From Ilyomonas sp965277535 (GTDB lineage: Bacteria > Bacteroidota > Bacteroidia > Chitinophagales > Chitinophagaceae), in NCBI GenBank assembly GCA_965277535.1, contig OZ255825.1:3720001-3784000 (forward strand): a stretch of 64,000 bases of DNA. Reading direction: 5' to 3'. Of the stretch, positions 1 to 7,769 are shown piece by piece (within the stretch, counting starts at the first letter, position 1; each line of letters opens with the position of its first letter). The notes below the pieces were generated by a model that saw nothing but the letters and a program-made list of their open reading frames with translations, ran no database searches and was not told where the DNA came from. The position numbers and the translations under genes are program-made.

Positions 1-1223
1 CAAATTTGGGTGCGCAACGCATTGTGCCGATGAAAAAATGCGACACCGATTTTGAACCCGAAGCAACTGAGTGGATTGATGAATTGGTGAACACCGCATT
101 GCGAACTGCATCTGCATCGCAGCCACAAATTGTGGCAAAAACAAAACCGGCATCAACGGGCAAGAAAATTTACGCCGGAAAAATTACAACCTCCATCAAT
201 TTAAACGATAGGGGAAGCAATAAAGAAACCTATCATCTTGAAATTGCGGCTGAAGATGAAATTCACTATGAGCCGGGCGATTCCATTGGCATTATCGCCA
301 AGAACAGCGGCGCAGCAGTGCATAAAATTATTGAGTTGCTGGAAGTAGGGGAACAACAAACATTCACTTTTAAAAATGAAGAATATACAGCGGCCGATTT
401 GTTTACGAATAGGCTCAATATTCAGTATTTACCGGAACGGATTATTCAGCAATATGCCCAACTGATAAAGAAAGAAATTCCTTCCATCCGTATGGATTTG
501 GCTGATTTGCTGCGCATTTATCCGTTCGATTCAACACTGGATGTTCAGCAATTCATCAACATACTCGATCCTGTTTCACCGCGGTTGTATTCTATTTCTT
601 CATCGCCGGCAGCGCATGGCAACAATGAAGTGCATATTACTGTAAGTCGCAGCACATTTAAGGTTGATAGCCAAAAGCGTTTTGGTTTGTGTTCCGATTA
701 TTTATCGTGCCGGAATGTAGATGATGACATCTCTTTTTATGTTCAGAAAAACAGTTCGTTCAAATTGCCATCGCCCGACGCCGATGTGATTATGATTGGA
801 CCTGGAACCGGCATTGCGCCCTTCCGTTCGTTTTTGTTTGAACGTGACGCACAAGGCGCAGAAGGCAGAAACTGGCTGTTCTTTGGCGACCAGCATTTTG
901 TATCTGATTTTTTATATCAGACCGAATTGCTGAGCTTTTTTGAAACGGGCATGTTAACGCGTTTCAACACAGCATTTTCAAGAGACCAGCAGGAAAAGCT
1001 GTATGTGCAACATCGCATGTCGCAACAGGCAACGGAACTATGGAATTGGCTGCAAAACGGTGCAGTGCTTTACGTCTGCGGAGCTAAACACCCAATGAGC
1101 ACTGACGTTGAAAATACATTGCTTCAAATTATTCAGACAAAAGGAAACCTGAGTGAAGAAGAAGCTGCCGATTACTTGACGGCATTAAACGAAAGCGGCA
1201 GGTATCATAAGGATGTGTATTAA
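1..1223 (+). CDS. cysJ: Sulfite reductase [NADPH] flavoprotein subunit, 5'-truncated by the window edge
   Basis: The diflavin reductase passes electrons from NADPH through FAD and FMN to the sulfite reductase hemoprotein encoded next to it. The frame is open to the left edge, so the FMN/flavodoxin domain lies outside; only its last strand is visible. Counting from the first in-window TTG at position 6, I see the FAD-binding motif RLYSISSSP (193-201), the NADPH-binding motif GPGTGIAPFR (265-274), YVCGA (356-360) and the family-typical C-terminus RYHKDVY. This order matches the ferredoxin-reductase half of CysJ. A GC-rich hairpin follows the stop codon, and cysI lies 207 bp downstream on the same strand. 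The assignment is firm; the true start cannot be seen. Confidence 0.93.
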   Translation, partial: NLGAQRIVPMKKCDTDFEPEATEWIDELVNTALRTASASQPQIVAKTKPASTGKKIYAGKITTSINLNDRGSNKETYHLEIAAEDEIHYEPGDSIGIIAKNSGAAVHKIIELLEVGEQQTFTFKNEEYTAADLFTNRLNIQYLPERIIQQYAQLIKKEIPSIRMDLADLLRIYPFDSTLDVQQFINILDPVSPRLYSISSSPAAHGNNEVHITVSRSTFKVDSQKRFGLCSDYLSCRNVDDDISFYVQKNSSFKLPSPDADVIMIGPGTGIAPFRSFLFERDAQGAEGRNWLFFGDQHFVSDFLYQTELLSFFETGMLTRFNTAFSRDQQEKLYVQHRMSQQATELWNWLQNGAVLYVCGAKHPMSTDVENTLLQIIQTKGNLSEEEAADYLTALNESGRYHKDVY

Positions 1224-1234
1224 CCTCATCCCAA

Positions 1235-1258
1235 CCCTTCTCCACGAGTGGAGAAGGG
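1235..1258 (+). terminator. Hairpin downstream of cysJ
   Basis: An inverted repeat of about 10-11 bp (CCCTTCTCCAC paired with GTGGAGAAGGG) with a very short loop begins 11 bp after the cysJ stop. No T-tract follows, so it may be a transcript-stabilising stem or a dispersed palindromic repeat rather than a classical terminator. Confidence 0.4.
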
Positions 1259-1310
1259 CAAGAAGAACAGCCGCTTGTTGAGTAATGGGCAAAGCGTTGA
1301 AGAGTGCTAC

Positions 1311-1382
1311 CGGCCTACCGGTCAGGCAGGCGCAACGATGTTCAATCGGAGTTACGAAAGCCCGGTACATAAAACTGTATTT
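1311..1382 (+). repeat. Dispersed intergenic repeat, family 1, copy A
   Basis: About 72 bp with recognisable relatives at 6481-6558 and 61611-61690. Shared blocks are a CAGGCAGG-type hairpin head, then CGCAACGATG, TCAATCGGAGTTA and a tail like GCCGGTACATAAAACTG. This copy lies between cysJ and cysI. No coding potential is seen. Confidence 0.65.
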
Positions 1383-1393
1383 ATCTTTAAAAA

Positions 1394-1425
1394 AGCTTGC
1401 AGCTTGTAGCTCGCAGCTAATAGCT
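1394..1425 (+). repeat. AGCT-punctuated spacer repeat in the cysI leader
   Basis: AGCT occurs every 7-8 bases (agcttgc-agcttgt-agctcgc-agctaat-agct). The run ends 5 bp before the cysI start and so occupies the ribosome-binding region. Similar runs lie at 7621-7655, 7738-7769, 16776-16794 and 48773-48854. Confidence 0.6.
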
Positions 1426-1430
1426 ATAAA

Positions 1431-3080
1431 ATGAGTGAATCTTCTACAGAACGAATTAAAAAAGAAAGTGAAGGCTTGCGTGGCACGCTAAAAGAAAGCC
1501 TGCTGGATGAGCACACGGGCGCCATACGCACAGATGATCAGGCATTGGTGAAGTTTCATGGCATGTACCTGCAGGACGACCGTGACCGCCGTGAAGAACG
1601 CGCTGAAAAAAAGCTGGATCGGCTGTATTCGTTCATGATCCGGCTGCGTTTGCCAGGTGGTTTTTTAACAGCAGAACAATGGGAAGTTTTGCATCACGTA
1701 ACGGGCGAATACACGACCGGCGTTATTAAAATTACAACACGTCAAACCGTTCAGTTGCATGGCATTTTAAAACATCATGCAAAGCCTACGATAAAAGAGT
1801 TTCAAACTGTGCATTTGGATAGCATTGCGGCTTGTGGCGATGTCAACAGAAATGTGGTTGCTACTGCGCATCCCAATGCATCGCCCATACATGAGGAAGT
1901 GTTTCAATATGCCAACAACCTGAGTCAACTGATGTTGCCGAAAACAAGGGCTTATTACGAAGTGTGGGTAGATGCGGAAAAGCTGGTAGAAAAAACAGAA
2001 GAAGATCCGCTGTACCAAGAGCGTTATCTGCCCCGCAAATTCAAGATTGGGATTGCCATTCCGCCATACAACGATATTGATGTGTTTGCAAATGATACGG
2101 GTTTAATTGCCATTGTTGAAAATAATGAATTGATTGGCTTTAATGTAAGCGCTGGCGGTGGTATGGGTGCAACACATGGCAACAAAGAAACCTATCCGCG
2201 ATTGGGCACTGTGCTCGGTTATGTTGATAAAAAAGATGTTGAAAAAGTAGTGTATGAAATAGCTACGGTACAACGCGATTTTGGTAACCGCAACGATAGA
2301 AAACTATCGCGTTTAAAATATACCATTGACCGTATGGGTTTGGATATTTTTAAAGTGGAACTGGAAAGCCGCATGGGCTTCAAACTCTTGCCCCCAAAGG
2401 ACTTTAGCTTTAAAGACAGAAGCGATGATTATGGATGGAAACAAAACCATACTGGTAAGTGGTATTATACTGCGTTTATCGAAAATGGTCGCATTGCCGA
2501 TGAAGGTGAACTGCTGTTAAAAACAGCTTGCTTGGAAATTGCGAAAAGCCGTAAAGCGAATTTTCGGTTTACCTGCAATCAAAACCTGATCATCAGCGAT
2601 GTGCAGGATGATGACAAAGATTTTGTTCATTCGATTTTGGAACAATACAACGCAATCAGGAGCACTAACGGTGTGTCAGCTTCACGTAAACAATCTGTTG
2701 CCTGTGTTGCATTCAATACCTGTCCGCTGGCATTGGCAGAAGGCCAGCGATATCTTCCTCAACTGATGGATAAGATTGATGCTTTGCAACAAAAGCATAA
2801 TATTTCGGAAGAAGGAATTGTCATTCGCATGACGGGTTGCCCTAACGGATGTGCGCGTCCATATATGTCGGAGATTGGTTTTGTGGGAACGTCTTATGGC
2901 CGTTATAACCTAATGCTGGGCGGCGATGTGCAAGGTCAGCGGTTAAACAAATTGTACAAAGAAAACCTGGTAGAAGAAGAAATTATCAGTGAGTTGGATT
3001 ATTTATTTGAAAAGTATGCAAAACAAAAAGGGGAAGGTGAGCCATTCGGTGATTTTATTATGCGCGAAGCGATAGTGTGA
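1431..3080 (+). CDS. cysI: Sulfite reductase [NADPH] hemoprotein beta-component
   Basis: The enzyme reduces sulfite to sulfide by six electrons on a coupled siroheme and [4Fe-4S] cluster. The 549-residue length is normal for CysI. Four cluster cysteines are visible as two pairs: C425/C431 in CVAFNTC and C470/C474 in the signature TGCPNGCARP. The substrate/siroheme segment TRQTVQLHG lies near 103-111 and the C-terminus GDFIMREA resembles that of other CysI proteins. The ATG at 1431 has no clear Shine-Dalgarno site because an AGCT repeat fills the leader. With cysJ upstream and siroheme synthase downstream it forms a coherent assimilatory sulfate-reduction cluster. Confidence 0.95.
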   Translation: MSESSTERIKKESEGLRGTLKESLLDEHTGAIRTDDQALVKFHGMYLQDDRDRREERAEKKLDRLYSFMIRLRLPGGFLTAEQWEVLHHVTGEYTTGVIKITTRQTVQLHGILKHHAKPTIKEFQTVHLDSIAACGDVNRNVVATAHPNASPIHEEVFQYANNLSQLMLPKTRAYYEVWVDAEKLVEKTEEDPLYQERYLPRKFKIGIAIPPYNDIDVFANDTGLIAIVENNELIGFNVSAGGGMGATHGNKETYPRLGTVLGYVDKKDVEKVVYEIATVQRDFGNRNDRKLSRLKYTIDRMGLDIFKVELESRMGFKLLPPKDFSFKDRSDDYGWKQNHTGKWYYTAFIENGRIADEGELLLKTACLEIAKSRKANFRFTCNQNLIISDVQDDDKDFVHSILEQYNAIRSTNGVSASRKQSVACVAFNTCPLALAEGQRYLPQLMDKIDALQQKHNISEEGIVIRMTGCPNGCARPYMSEIGFVGTSYGRYNLMLGGDVQGQRLNKLYKENLVEEEIISELDYLFEKYAKQKGEGEPFGDFIMREAIV

Positions 3081-3107
3081 GGTTTGGTTTTGCACAAAAA
3101 ATGTTTT

Positions 3108-3175
3108 GAACCACAGACACACGAAGAACACAAAGTTTCACGAAGGATAAGTAAAAACAGAAATCTTTGTGGTTC
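3108..3175 (+). repeat. Intergenic repeat-like sequence between cysI and siroheme synthase
   Basis: An A/C-rich block (gaaccacagacacacgaaga, then cacaaag) ends with ctttgtggttc, so the ends form a partial inverted repeat. From general experience, similar accacaga/cacgaag strings recur between genes in many environmental bacteria. Only one copy was found here. Confidence 0.4.
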
Positions 3176-3217
3176 TATTCTTACAAATCATTAAGAACAA
3201 AGATGAGGTTCTCAACG

Positions 3218-3841
3218 ATGAAAGAAACCAATCATTTATTTCCTGTATTTCTAAAGCTTGAGGACATGCGCGTGCTCTTGATTGGTGCGGGCAATGTTGG
3301 CGTTGAAAAGCTGAATGCCATTCTTACCAATGCACCGGCAACAACGGTGCGCGTGGTGGCAAAAGAAGTTAGTGAACCGTTCCGCCAACTGGCTTCCGGC
3401 AACAGCAATATCAACATTATCGAGGAAGAATACAATCCTTCTCATTTGGATGACTGCCACATTGTAATTGCAGCCGTGAACGATATTGCGTTAAGCACCG
3501 TTATCCGGAATGATGCAAAACGAAAAGGCAAACTCATCAACGTTGCGGACAAGCCTTACCTCTGCGATTTTTATCTGGGTTCTGTTGTTACCAAAGGCGA
3601 TTTAAAGCTCGCTATTTCTACCAATGGAAAATCGCCAACTATGGCAAAGCGGTTGAAAGAAATGTTTAATGAAATGTTGCCCCAAGATTTGGATGAAGTG
3701 ATTAACAACCTGCAGATCATCCGCAACAGTTTAGAAGGCGATTTTCAGAATAAAATTACAGAGCTGAATAAGATTACACAGTCGCTTGTAGAAAAGCCTT
3801 TAAGCGAAGCTGAAAAGTATGAGCAATATTGGTTTTTGTAA
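3218..3841 (+). CDS. Precorrin-2 dehydrogenase / sirohydrochlorin ferrochelatase (CysG N-terminal / Met8 type)
   Basis: Converts precorrin-2 to sirohydrochlorin with NAD and inserts iron to give siroheme, the cofactor of the neighbouring CysI. A dinucleotide-binding motif (LLIGAGNVGVEK) sits near the N-terminus, followed by the family segments VADKPYLCDF and STNGKSPTMAKRLKEM. At about 207 residues it has no SAM methyltransferase domain, so uroporphyrinogen methylation must be encoded elsewhere. An upstream TTG at 3167 keeps the frame open, but family alignment favours the ATG at 3218 (MKETNHLFPVFLKLE). Its position directly after cysI supports the role. Confidence 0.88.
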   Translation: MKETNHLFPVFLKLEDMRVLLIGAGNVGVEKLNAILTNAPATTVRVVAKEVSEPFRQLASGNSNINIIEEEYNPSHLDDCHIVIAAVNDIALSTVIRNDAKRKGKLINVADKPYLCDFYLGSVVTKGDLKLAISTNGKSPTMAKRLKEMFNEMLPQDLDEVINNLQIIRNSLEGDFQNKITELNKITQSLVEKPLSEAEKYEQYWFL

Positions 3842-3907
3842 AGAATAAAGTGTAGTAAAATCTTATTAGCTTCTTTTTACTATCTTGTATTTCAAAACAT
3901 TTTTTGT

Positions 3908-4126
3908 ATGAAACAATTGTTGCAGGAAATTGTAAAAGGTAGTGTTGAAGAAAAGATAGAAGCAATTGAAGCGATTTGGAATAGCATTGATGAAAGTGCG
4001 GTTCCGGTAGATAATGAAGAAATTGAAACAGCAAAAGAAAGATATAAGGAATATCTTCTAAATCCGAATGATACTCTTGATTGGGACGTTGCGAAAAGAA
4101 GATTAATGGATAAATATGGCTTTTAA
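3908..4126 (+). CDS. Addiction-module antitoxin (TIGR02574-like)
   Basis: A 72-residue acidic, helical protein whose segment EKIEAIEAIWNSID and C-terminal DWDVAKRRLMDKYGF match the small 'putative addiction module component' family, known as antitoxins of RelE/ParE-type toxins. The next frame begins at 4116, inside this gene (11-bp overlap), the usual arrangement for translationally coupled pairs. Because the toxin frame is broken, the antitoxin may be a relic or still protect against related toxins. The family call is good; function is inferred from family and context. Confidence 0.75.
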   Translation: MKQLLQEIVKGSVEEKIEAIEAIWNSIDESAVPVDNEEIETAKERYKEYLLNPNDTLDWDVAKRRLMDKYGF

Positions 4127-4420
4127 AGTTTCAATCAAGCCATTAACTTTCTTTGAAATTGATGAGGCTGTTTTTTGGTACGAAAATAAATTGCCTGGTT
4201 TAGGCAAACGATTTCTGAGTGAATTGAATGACTGCATCGAAAGGTTAAAAGAACAACCCTATCATTACCTTATTATCCAGGCCCCGTTAGAAGAATTTTA
4301 GTATAATCATTTCCGTATAAAATTCTGTATCTCATAGAAGATGGGAGCGAAGTTGTTATCCTTGCACTAATTCACACCAAACGAAGCAAGGGTTTTATAA
4401 AGAAACGAATCAACAGATAA
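4116..4420 (+). pseudogene. RelE/ParE-family toxin, frameshifted remnant
   Basis: The N-terminal frame (MAFKVSIKPLTFFEIDEAVF, then a YENKLPGLGKRFLSELNDCI-like helix) is typical of RelE/ParE toxins but stops at 4301 after about 60 residues, whereas the family is usually 90-100. The expected C-terminus continues in another frame: VRRILV, then FPYKILYLIEDGSEVVILAL and IHTKRSKGF, ending with TAA at 4418-4420. At least one frameshift near 4283-4290 and a further lesion near 4305-4315 separate the two parts. This suggests an inactivated toxin beside an intact antitoxin; assembly errors cannot be excluded. Confidence 0.7.
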
Positions 4421-4740
4421 AAAGCAATTATTGTCTATTGATTGGTGACGTCACCAATCAACTTTATTTCGGTTTGTGGAGACGCAGACCGATAGAGTAG
4501 AAGAGAAATGCGTTTTTGTTTTTGCATGAATTTTTGAAACAAAGGTGACACAATCTTTTTTGGTTCGAGTATCCTCTCTTAACGAGGACGATGTGGTAAA
4601 ATCAATTGGCTTACTTAAGCTCATCGTCCCTTTCAGGAGCTACTGTGTACCCATTCTTTTTAAGTAATATCGAAACCCACTATAAATGAAGGTTCAATCA
4701 CTTTGAAAGATTAGCAACTTATTTTTCTCAATGTTGGTAA
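4421..4740. other. Gene-free stretch with a perfect palindrome and one dispersed 11-mer
   Basis: No convincing gene. At 4438-4461 lies a perfect 24-bp palindrome centred on GGTGACGTCACC. A copy of TTTGTTTTTGC is at 4515-4525. GGACGATG (about 4587) and CATCGTCC (about 4620) form a widely spaced inverted repeat. A short minus-strand stretch near 4618-4680 reads like a protein end (KKNGYTVAPERDDELK) but has no open frame upstream. Confidence 0.5.
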
Positions 4741-5133
4741 TCAATTATTTTCTAATTGATGCTGACTCTTTAGAGCTTTTATATTTAGTATTTTTTTCTC
4801 AACAACTTCGCTTGTCGTATCCGTAGCATAACTATTCCTGTATTTGATCTTCTTAATGTATATACTATCTTCTTTGCAAGCAATGTCATAATTCCCACTT
4901 TCTGGATCGAATTTTCCAATATTGATTCTGAAATTAATTGAATCGGTTAGAAAAGCTGCATCTACTCCAGCCGGATTTATTTCGAATATTTCTAAATAAA
5001 GATTGTTTTTGCATACATGTCGTGTTCCAATATATTTTTTATGGCAACTTCCAAAACTTATACAGATAAGAGCAATAACCCAAAATCTGATCTTGTTAGA
5101 GTGATAATCAACTCCTAAATTTTTCATTTCCAA
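4741..5133 (-). CDS. Small putative lipoprotein, function unknown
   Basis: A 130-residue protein with an N-terminal hydrophobic segment (FWVIALICISFGSC) ending in a lipobox cysteine at about residue 30. It is therefore probably lipid-anchored after signal peptidase II cleavage. The mature part is short, with strand-like stretches and two further cysteines; I do not recognise a family. The start at 5133 leaves about 17 residues before the hydrophobic core; no better internal start is seen. It stands alone between a decayed toxin-antitoxin locus and the asparaginase-like gene. Confidence 0.6.
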   Translation of the reverse strand: MEMKNLGVDYHSNKIRFWVIALICISFGSCHKKYIGTRHVCKNNLYLEIFEINPAGVDAAFLTDSINFRINIGKFDPESGNYDIACKEDSIYIKKIKYRNSYATDTTSEVVEKKILNIKALKSQHQLENN

Positions 5134-5234
5134 TTTTATTGAAATAGAGGAGACATTATGTAATTAGGGCAGTTTGTTTTTCAATTCGGCGAAATTACAA
5201 ACTTCTCCAACTTATTTTTTAGTGTAAAACTTCA

Positions 5235-6188
5235 TCATTTATAAATCGCCACTTCAAACAAATCATGGTTATTTTTCACCGCGCGATACATGCCTTCGCT
5301 GTTGAAAACCAAAGCAGCATTACCTTTCGCATCAACGCCAATCATGCCGCCTTCGCCATTTAGTTTTATCAGTTTTTCATTCACCACAATGTTCATGGCT
5401 TCCTGCAACGACAGGTTTTTATATTCCATCAAACAACTAACATCATAAGCTGCAACGCTTCTTATGAACATCTCACCATGACCTGTGCAACTGATGGCGC
5501 AAGTGGCGTTATTGGCATACGTGCCGCAACCAATGAGCGGGCTATCGCCAATGCGACCATACTTTTTATTCGTCATGCCGCCGGTGCTGGTGGCAGCGGC
5601 AATATTGCCATTCACATCGCAAGCAACAGCGCCAACCGTTCCCCATTTTTTATCGCGCATCATCTCTTCCAATTGCTGGTGCGTATGGTCTAACGAATAG
5701 TTATCTGAATCGCGGATGGCTTTCCATTGGTCGTACCGGAATTGTGAGAAAAAGTATTCATCAGGTTCCAGTTTAATGCCTTGCTTGATGGCAAAATCGT
5801 TGGCGCCCTTACCACTTAAAAATACATGGTTGCTGTGCTGCATCACTTCCATTGCTAATTCTATCGGGTTGCGCACATTGCGAACGCCCGCCACTGCACC
5901 GGCTTCCAGCGTGCTGCCATCCATGATAGCAGCATCCATTTCCTGCAACCCTTTTTTGGTAAACACCGAGCCTCTGCCTGCGTTGAACAACATATTATCT
6001 TCTAAAATCACAAGCGCGGCTTTTACCGCGTTGATGGCAAATCCGCCTTCTTCCAACACCGCGAAGCCCGCGTTCAGCGCGGCTTCCAGCCCTTGCAGGT
6101 AAGCTTGTTCCAATTGCGGTGTCATGTCTTGCTTTAATATGGTTCCTGCGCCGCCATGTATGGCAAGTGTGTACGTGTTCATGAACAT
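5235..6188 (-). CDS. Isoaspartyl peptidase / plant-type L-asparaginase
   Basis: An Ntn-hydrolase that removes N-terminal isoaspartyl residues from damaged peptides and usually also hydrolyses asparagine. The N-terminus carries LAIHGGAGT and GRGSVFT. The self-processing nucleophile is Thr184 in WGTVGAVA, followed by STGGMTNKKYGRIGDSPLIG and TGHGE, which line the active site in this family. The 317-residue length is normal and there is no signal peptide, so it is probably cytoplasmic. A second ATG two codons later (6182) is an equally good start. A copy of the dispersed 11-mer lies about 55 bp upstream at 6242-6252. Confidence 0.9.
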   Translation of the reverse strand: MFMNTYTLAIHGGAGTILKQDMTPQLEQAYLQGLEAALNAGFAVLEEGGFAINAVKAALVILEDNMLFNAGRGSVFTKKGLQEMDAAIMDGSTLEAGAVAGVRNVRNPIELAMEVMQHSNHVFLSGKGANDFAIKQGIKLEPDEYFFSQFRYDQWKAIRDSDNYSLDHTHQQLEEMMRDKKWGTVGAVACDVNGNIAAATSTGGMTNKKYGRIGDSPLIGCGTYANNATCAISCTGHGEMFIRSVAAYDVSCLMEYKNLSLQEAMNIVVNEKLIKLNGEGGMIGVDAKGNAALVFNSEGMYRAVKNNHDLFEVAIYK

Positions 6189-6480
6189 TTTTTATAAATG
6201 CAAAGATTGTGATATTGAAGTGATAAGATGTTGAGTGAGGGTTTGTTTTTGCCTTAATTTCTTCATCCTGCATTTCTAAAGATGATTTTAAAACTTGTTC
6301 CGTTAGGAACAACAGGTGGGTAGAAATAAAAGGAAAGGATGATGATAATTTCGTTCCATCGAAACGGTACTCTTGGTTTACCTCTTATATCGTTGCGATG
6401 GGATGTTTTAATACTTGAACAGACATCAACCCAACTCTTTGTAATTTGCTCAATTCATTTCAGAACATTGAAGTGAGTGA

Positions 6481-6558
6481 CCTGCCTACTGTCAGGCAGG
6501 CACAACAGACGATACATCGGAGTTATAAAAGCCGGTAACATAAAAACTGCATTTTGTA
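6481..6558 (+). repeat. Dispersed intergenic repeat, family 1, copy B
   Basis: It begins with the hairpin CCTGCCT-ACTGTC-AGGCAGG and continues with CACAACAGACGATACATCGG, AGTTATAAAAGCCGG and a CATAAAAACTG tail. It matches 1311-1382 and 61611-61690 block by block. It lies just past the 3' end of the minus-strand heptose kinase gene. Confidence 0.65.
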
Positions 6559-6578
6559 TTTTTGGTTTTGCCCAAATT

Positions 6579-6598
6579 CTCACCATTCACCACTCACT
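6579..6598 (-). repeat. 20-bp repeat shared with 51483-51502
   Basis: CTCACCATTCACCACTCACT is the exact reverse complement of AGTGAGTGGTGAATGGTGAG at 51483-51502. Both copies are intergenic and lie close to gene ends. Confidence 0.6.
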
Positions 6599-6601
6599 TC
6601 T

Positions 6602-7615
6602 TCATTCGCAAAGCAATGTTTTGCATTCATCAAGCAATACCTGTTTGTTAATGGCAATGGTGCCCACGCCTTCGCATACAATACCTCCGGCAACGTTGGC
6701 AATTTCGGCAGCTAAGGTAATGTTGTTGGTAGCAGCGTAAACAAGCGAAGCCACAGCAATTACAGTATCGCCGGCACCGCTTACATCGGCAATGTTGCGG
6801 ATGTGCGTAGGAATGATTTTGTCTTCGTTTTCGCTTTGAAAAAACAAACCATGTTCCGATAAAGTAATGAGCGAGATACGATGATGCAGTTGCTGGTACA
6901 ACTGCTGATGAATGTGGCGCAAATTCTCTTCCGTTATTTCGGTTGATAGTAAGTTCAAACCTTCTCTTACTTCTTTCAGATTGGGCTTGAAAATACCTGC
7001 GTTTTGATAAGAAAAAAAGTTCTTTCGTTTGGGGTCAACCGTTGTAACAATATTGTGTTCATTACACACCTCAATTACAGCATGGATAAGGCTTTCAGTT
7101 AATGTGCCTTTGTTGTAATCTTCAAAAATTACCACCGATGGCTCGTGATGATTTACATAAGTTATAAAGCTGTTGAGAAGTTTGTTTTCGTCTTCTTTTG
7201 AAATGTCAGCCGTTACTTCTGAATCGAGTCGAAGCATTTGTTGATTTCGCCCGATGATGCGGATTTTATTCGTAGTGATTCTTTCGCCGCTGCGCAAAAC
7301 ATAGCTGGTGTTGATGTTTTGGTTTTGCAATAAATTGAGCAAGGTTTCGGCATCTTCATCGTCGCCAACCACGCTGAACAAAGTGGTTTGTGCACCCAGC
7401 GAAACTGTATTGAGTGCAACGTTGCCGGCACCGCCAATCCGATGTTCTTTATTATGCAATGCCACCACCGGAACCGGACCTTCGGGCGATATTCTGTCCA
7501 CGCTTCCCCACCAATATGTGTCCAGCATTACATCTCCAATCACTGCCACATTAAGGCTGGAAATGTTGTTGAACAATTCATCGAAATCAGTGATAGGTGT
7601 TTTTGTTTTTGCCAT
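6602..7615 (-). CDS. D-glycero-beta-D-manno-heptose-7-phosphate kinase (HldE N-terminal / RfaE1 type)
   Basis: A PfkB/ribokinase-fold kinase that phosphorylates heptose 7-phosphate at C1, an early step in ADP-heptose supply for lipopolysaccharide core. Visible are IGDVMLDTYWWGSVDRISPE (26-45), the glycine-rich RIGGAGNVALN (59-69), the NPK-like VDPKRKNF (193-200) and the anion-hole motif VSGAGDT (278-284) with Asp283 as base. At 337 residues it has only the kinase half; the nucleotidyltransferase half of fused HldE is absent and must be a separate gene. Codons 2-5 overlap a dispersed 11-mer (7602-7612). An AGCT spacer lies immediately upstream. Confidence 0.85.
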   Translation of the reverse strand: MAKTKTPITDFDELFNNISSLNVAVIGDVMLDTYWWGSVDRISPEGPVPVVALHNKEHRIGGAGNVALNTVSLGAQTTLFSVVGDDEDAETLLNLLQNQNINTSYVLRSGERITTNKIRIIGRNQQMLRLDSEVTADISKEDENKLLNSFITYVNHHEPSVVIFEDYNKGTLTESLIHAVIEVCNEHNIVTTVDPKRKNFFSYQNAGIFKPNLKEVREGLNLLSTEITEENLRHIHQQLYQQLHHRISLITLSEHGLFFQSENEDKIIPTHIRNIADVSGAGDTVIAVASLVYAATNNITLAAEIANVAGGIVCEGVGTIAINKQVLLDECKTLLCE

Positions 7616-7620
7616 ATTTA

Positions 7621-7655
7621 TAGCTATGAGTTATAAGCTTCGAGCCATTAGCTAC
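7621..7655 (-). repeat. AGCT-type spacer repeat upstream of the heptose kinase
   Basis: A run of tagctatgag-ttataagctt-cgagccatta-gct in the leader of the minus-strand kinase. Together with 7738-7769 it brackets an AT-rich spacer of about 80 bp. Related runs are at 1394-1425, 16776-16794 and 48773-48854. Confidence 0.5.
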
Positions 7656-7737
7656 AAGTCGTATATTTTTTATTTGATAACTTTTTGGTTGTAGCAAAAC
7701 ACTTTCTTTTATTATTTGCTCATCATTTATCACTTTC

Positions 7738-7769
7738 AGCTCACAGCTCACAGCTCACAGCTTATAGCT
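7738..7769 (+). repeat. AGCT-type tandem spacer repeat after carB second half
   Basis: AGCTCAC is repeated three times in tandem, followed by AGCTTATAGCT. It directly abuts the stop codon of the minus-strand carB gene. Confidence 0.6.

Larger units (their letters stand above)
6189..6601. other. Gene-free spacer made largely of repeats
   Basis: Between the 5' end of the asparaginase-like gene and the 3' end of the heptose kinase. It holds a TTTGTTTTTGC copy at 6242-6252, a family-1 repeat at 6481-6558 and a 20-bp repeat at 6579-6598. I see no real reading frame. It should include the promoter of the asparaginase-like gene, but I could not place one. Confidence 0.5.

Noticed and set aside
4560..4575. 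GGTTCGAGT sequence resembling a tRNA T-arm
   Set aside because: No acceptor or anticodon stem of the right spacing surrounds it.
4618..4680. Minus-strand stretch that reads like a protein C-terminus (KKNGYTVAPERDDELK)
   Set aside because: Upstream codons contain stops in all frames nearby, and the stretch is only about 20 residues. It may be the remnant of a lost gene but is too short to support.
5478..6102. Long plus-strand frames opposite the asparaginase-like gene
   Set aside because: They are antisense shadows of a well-supported gene and contain no family motifs.
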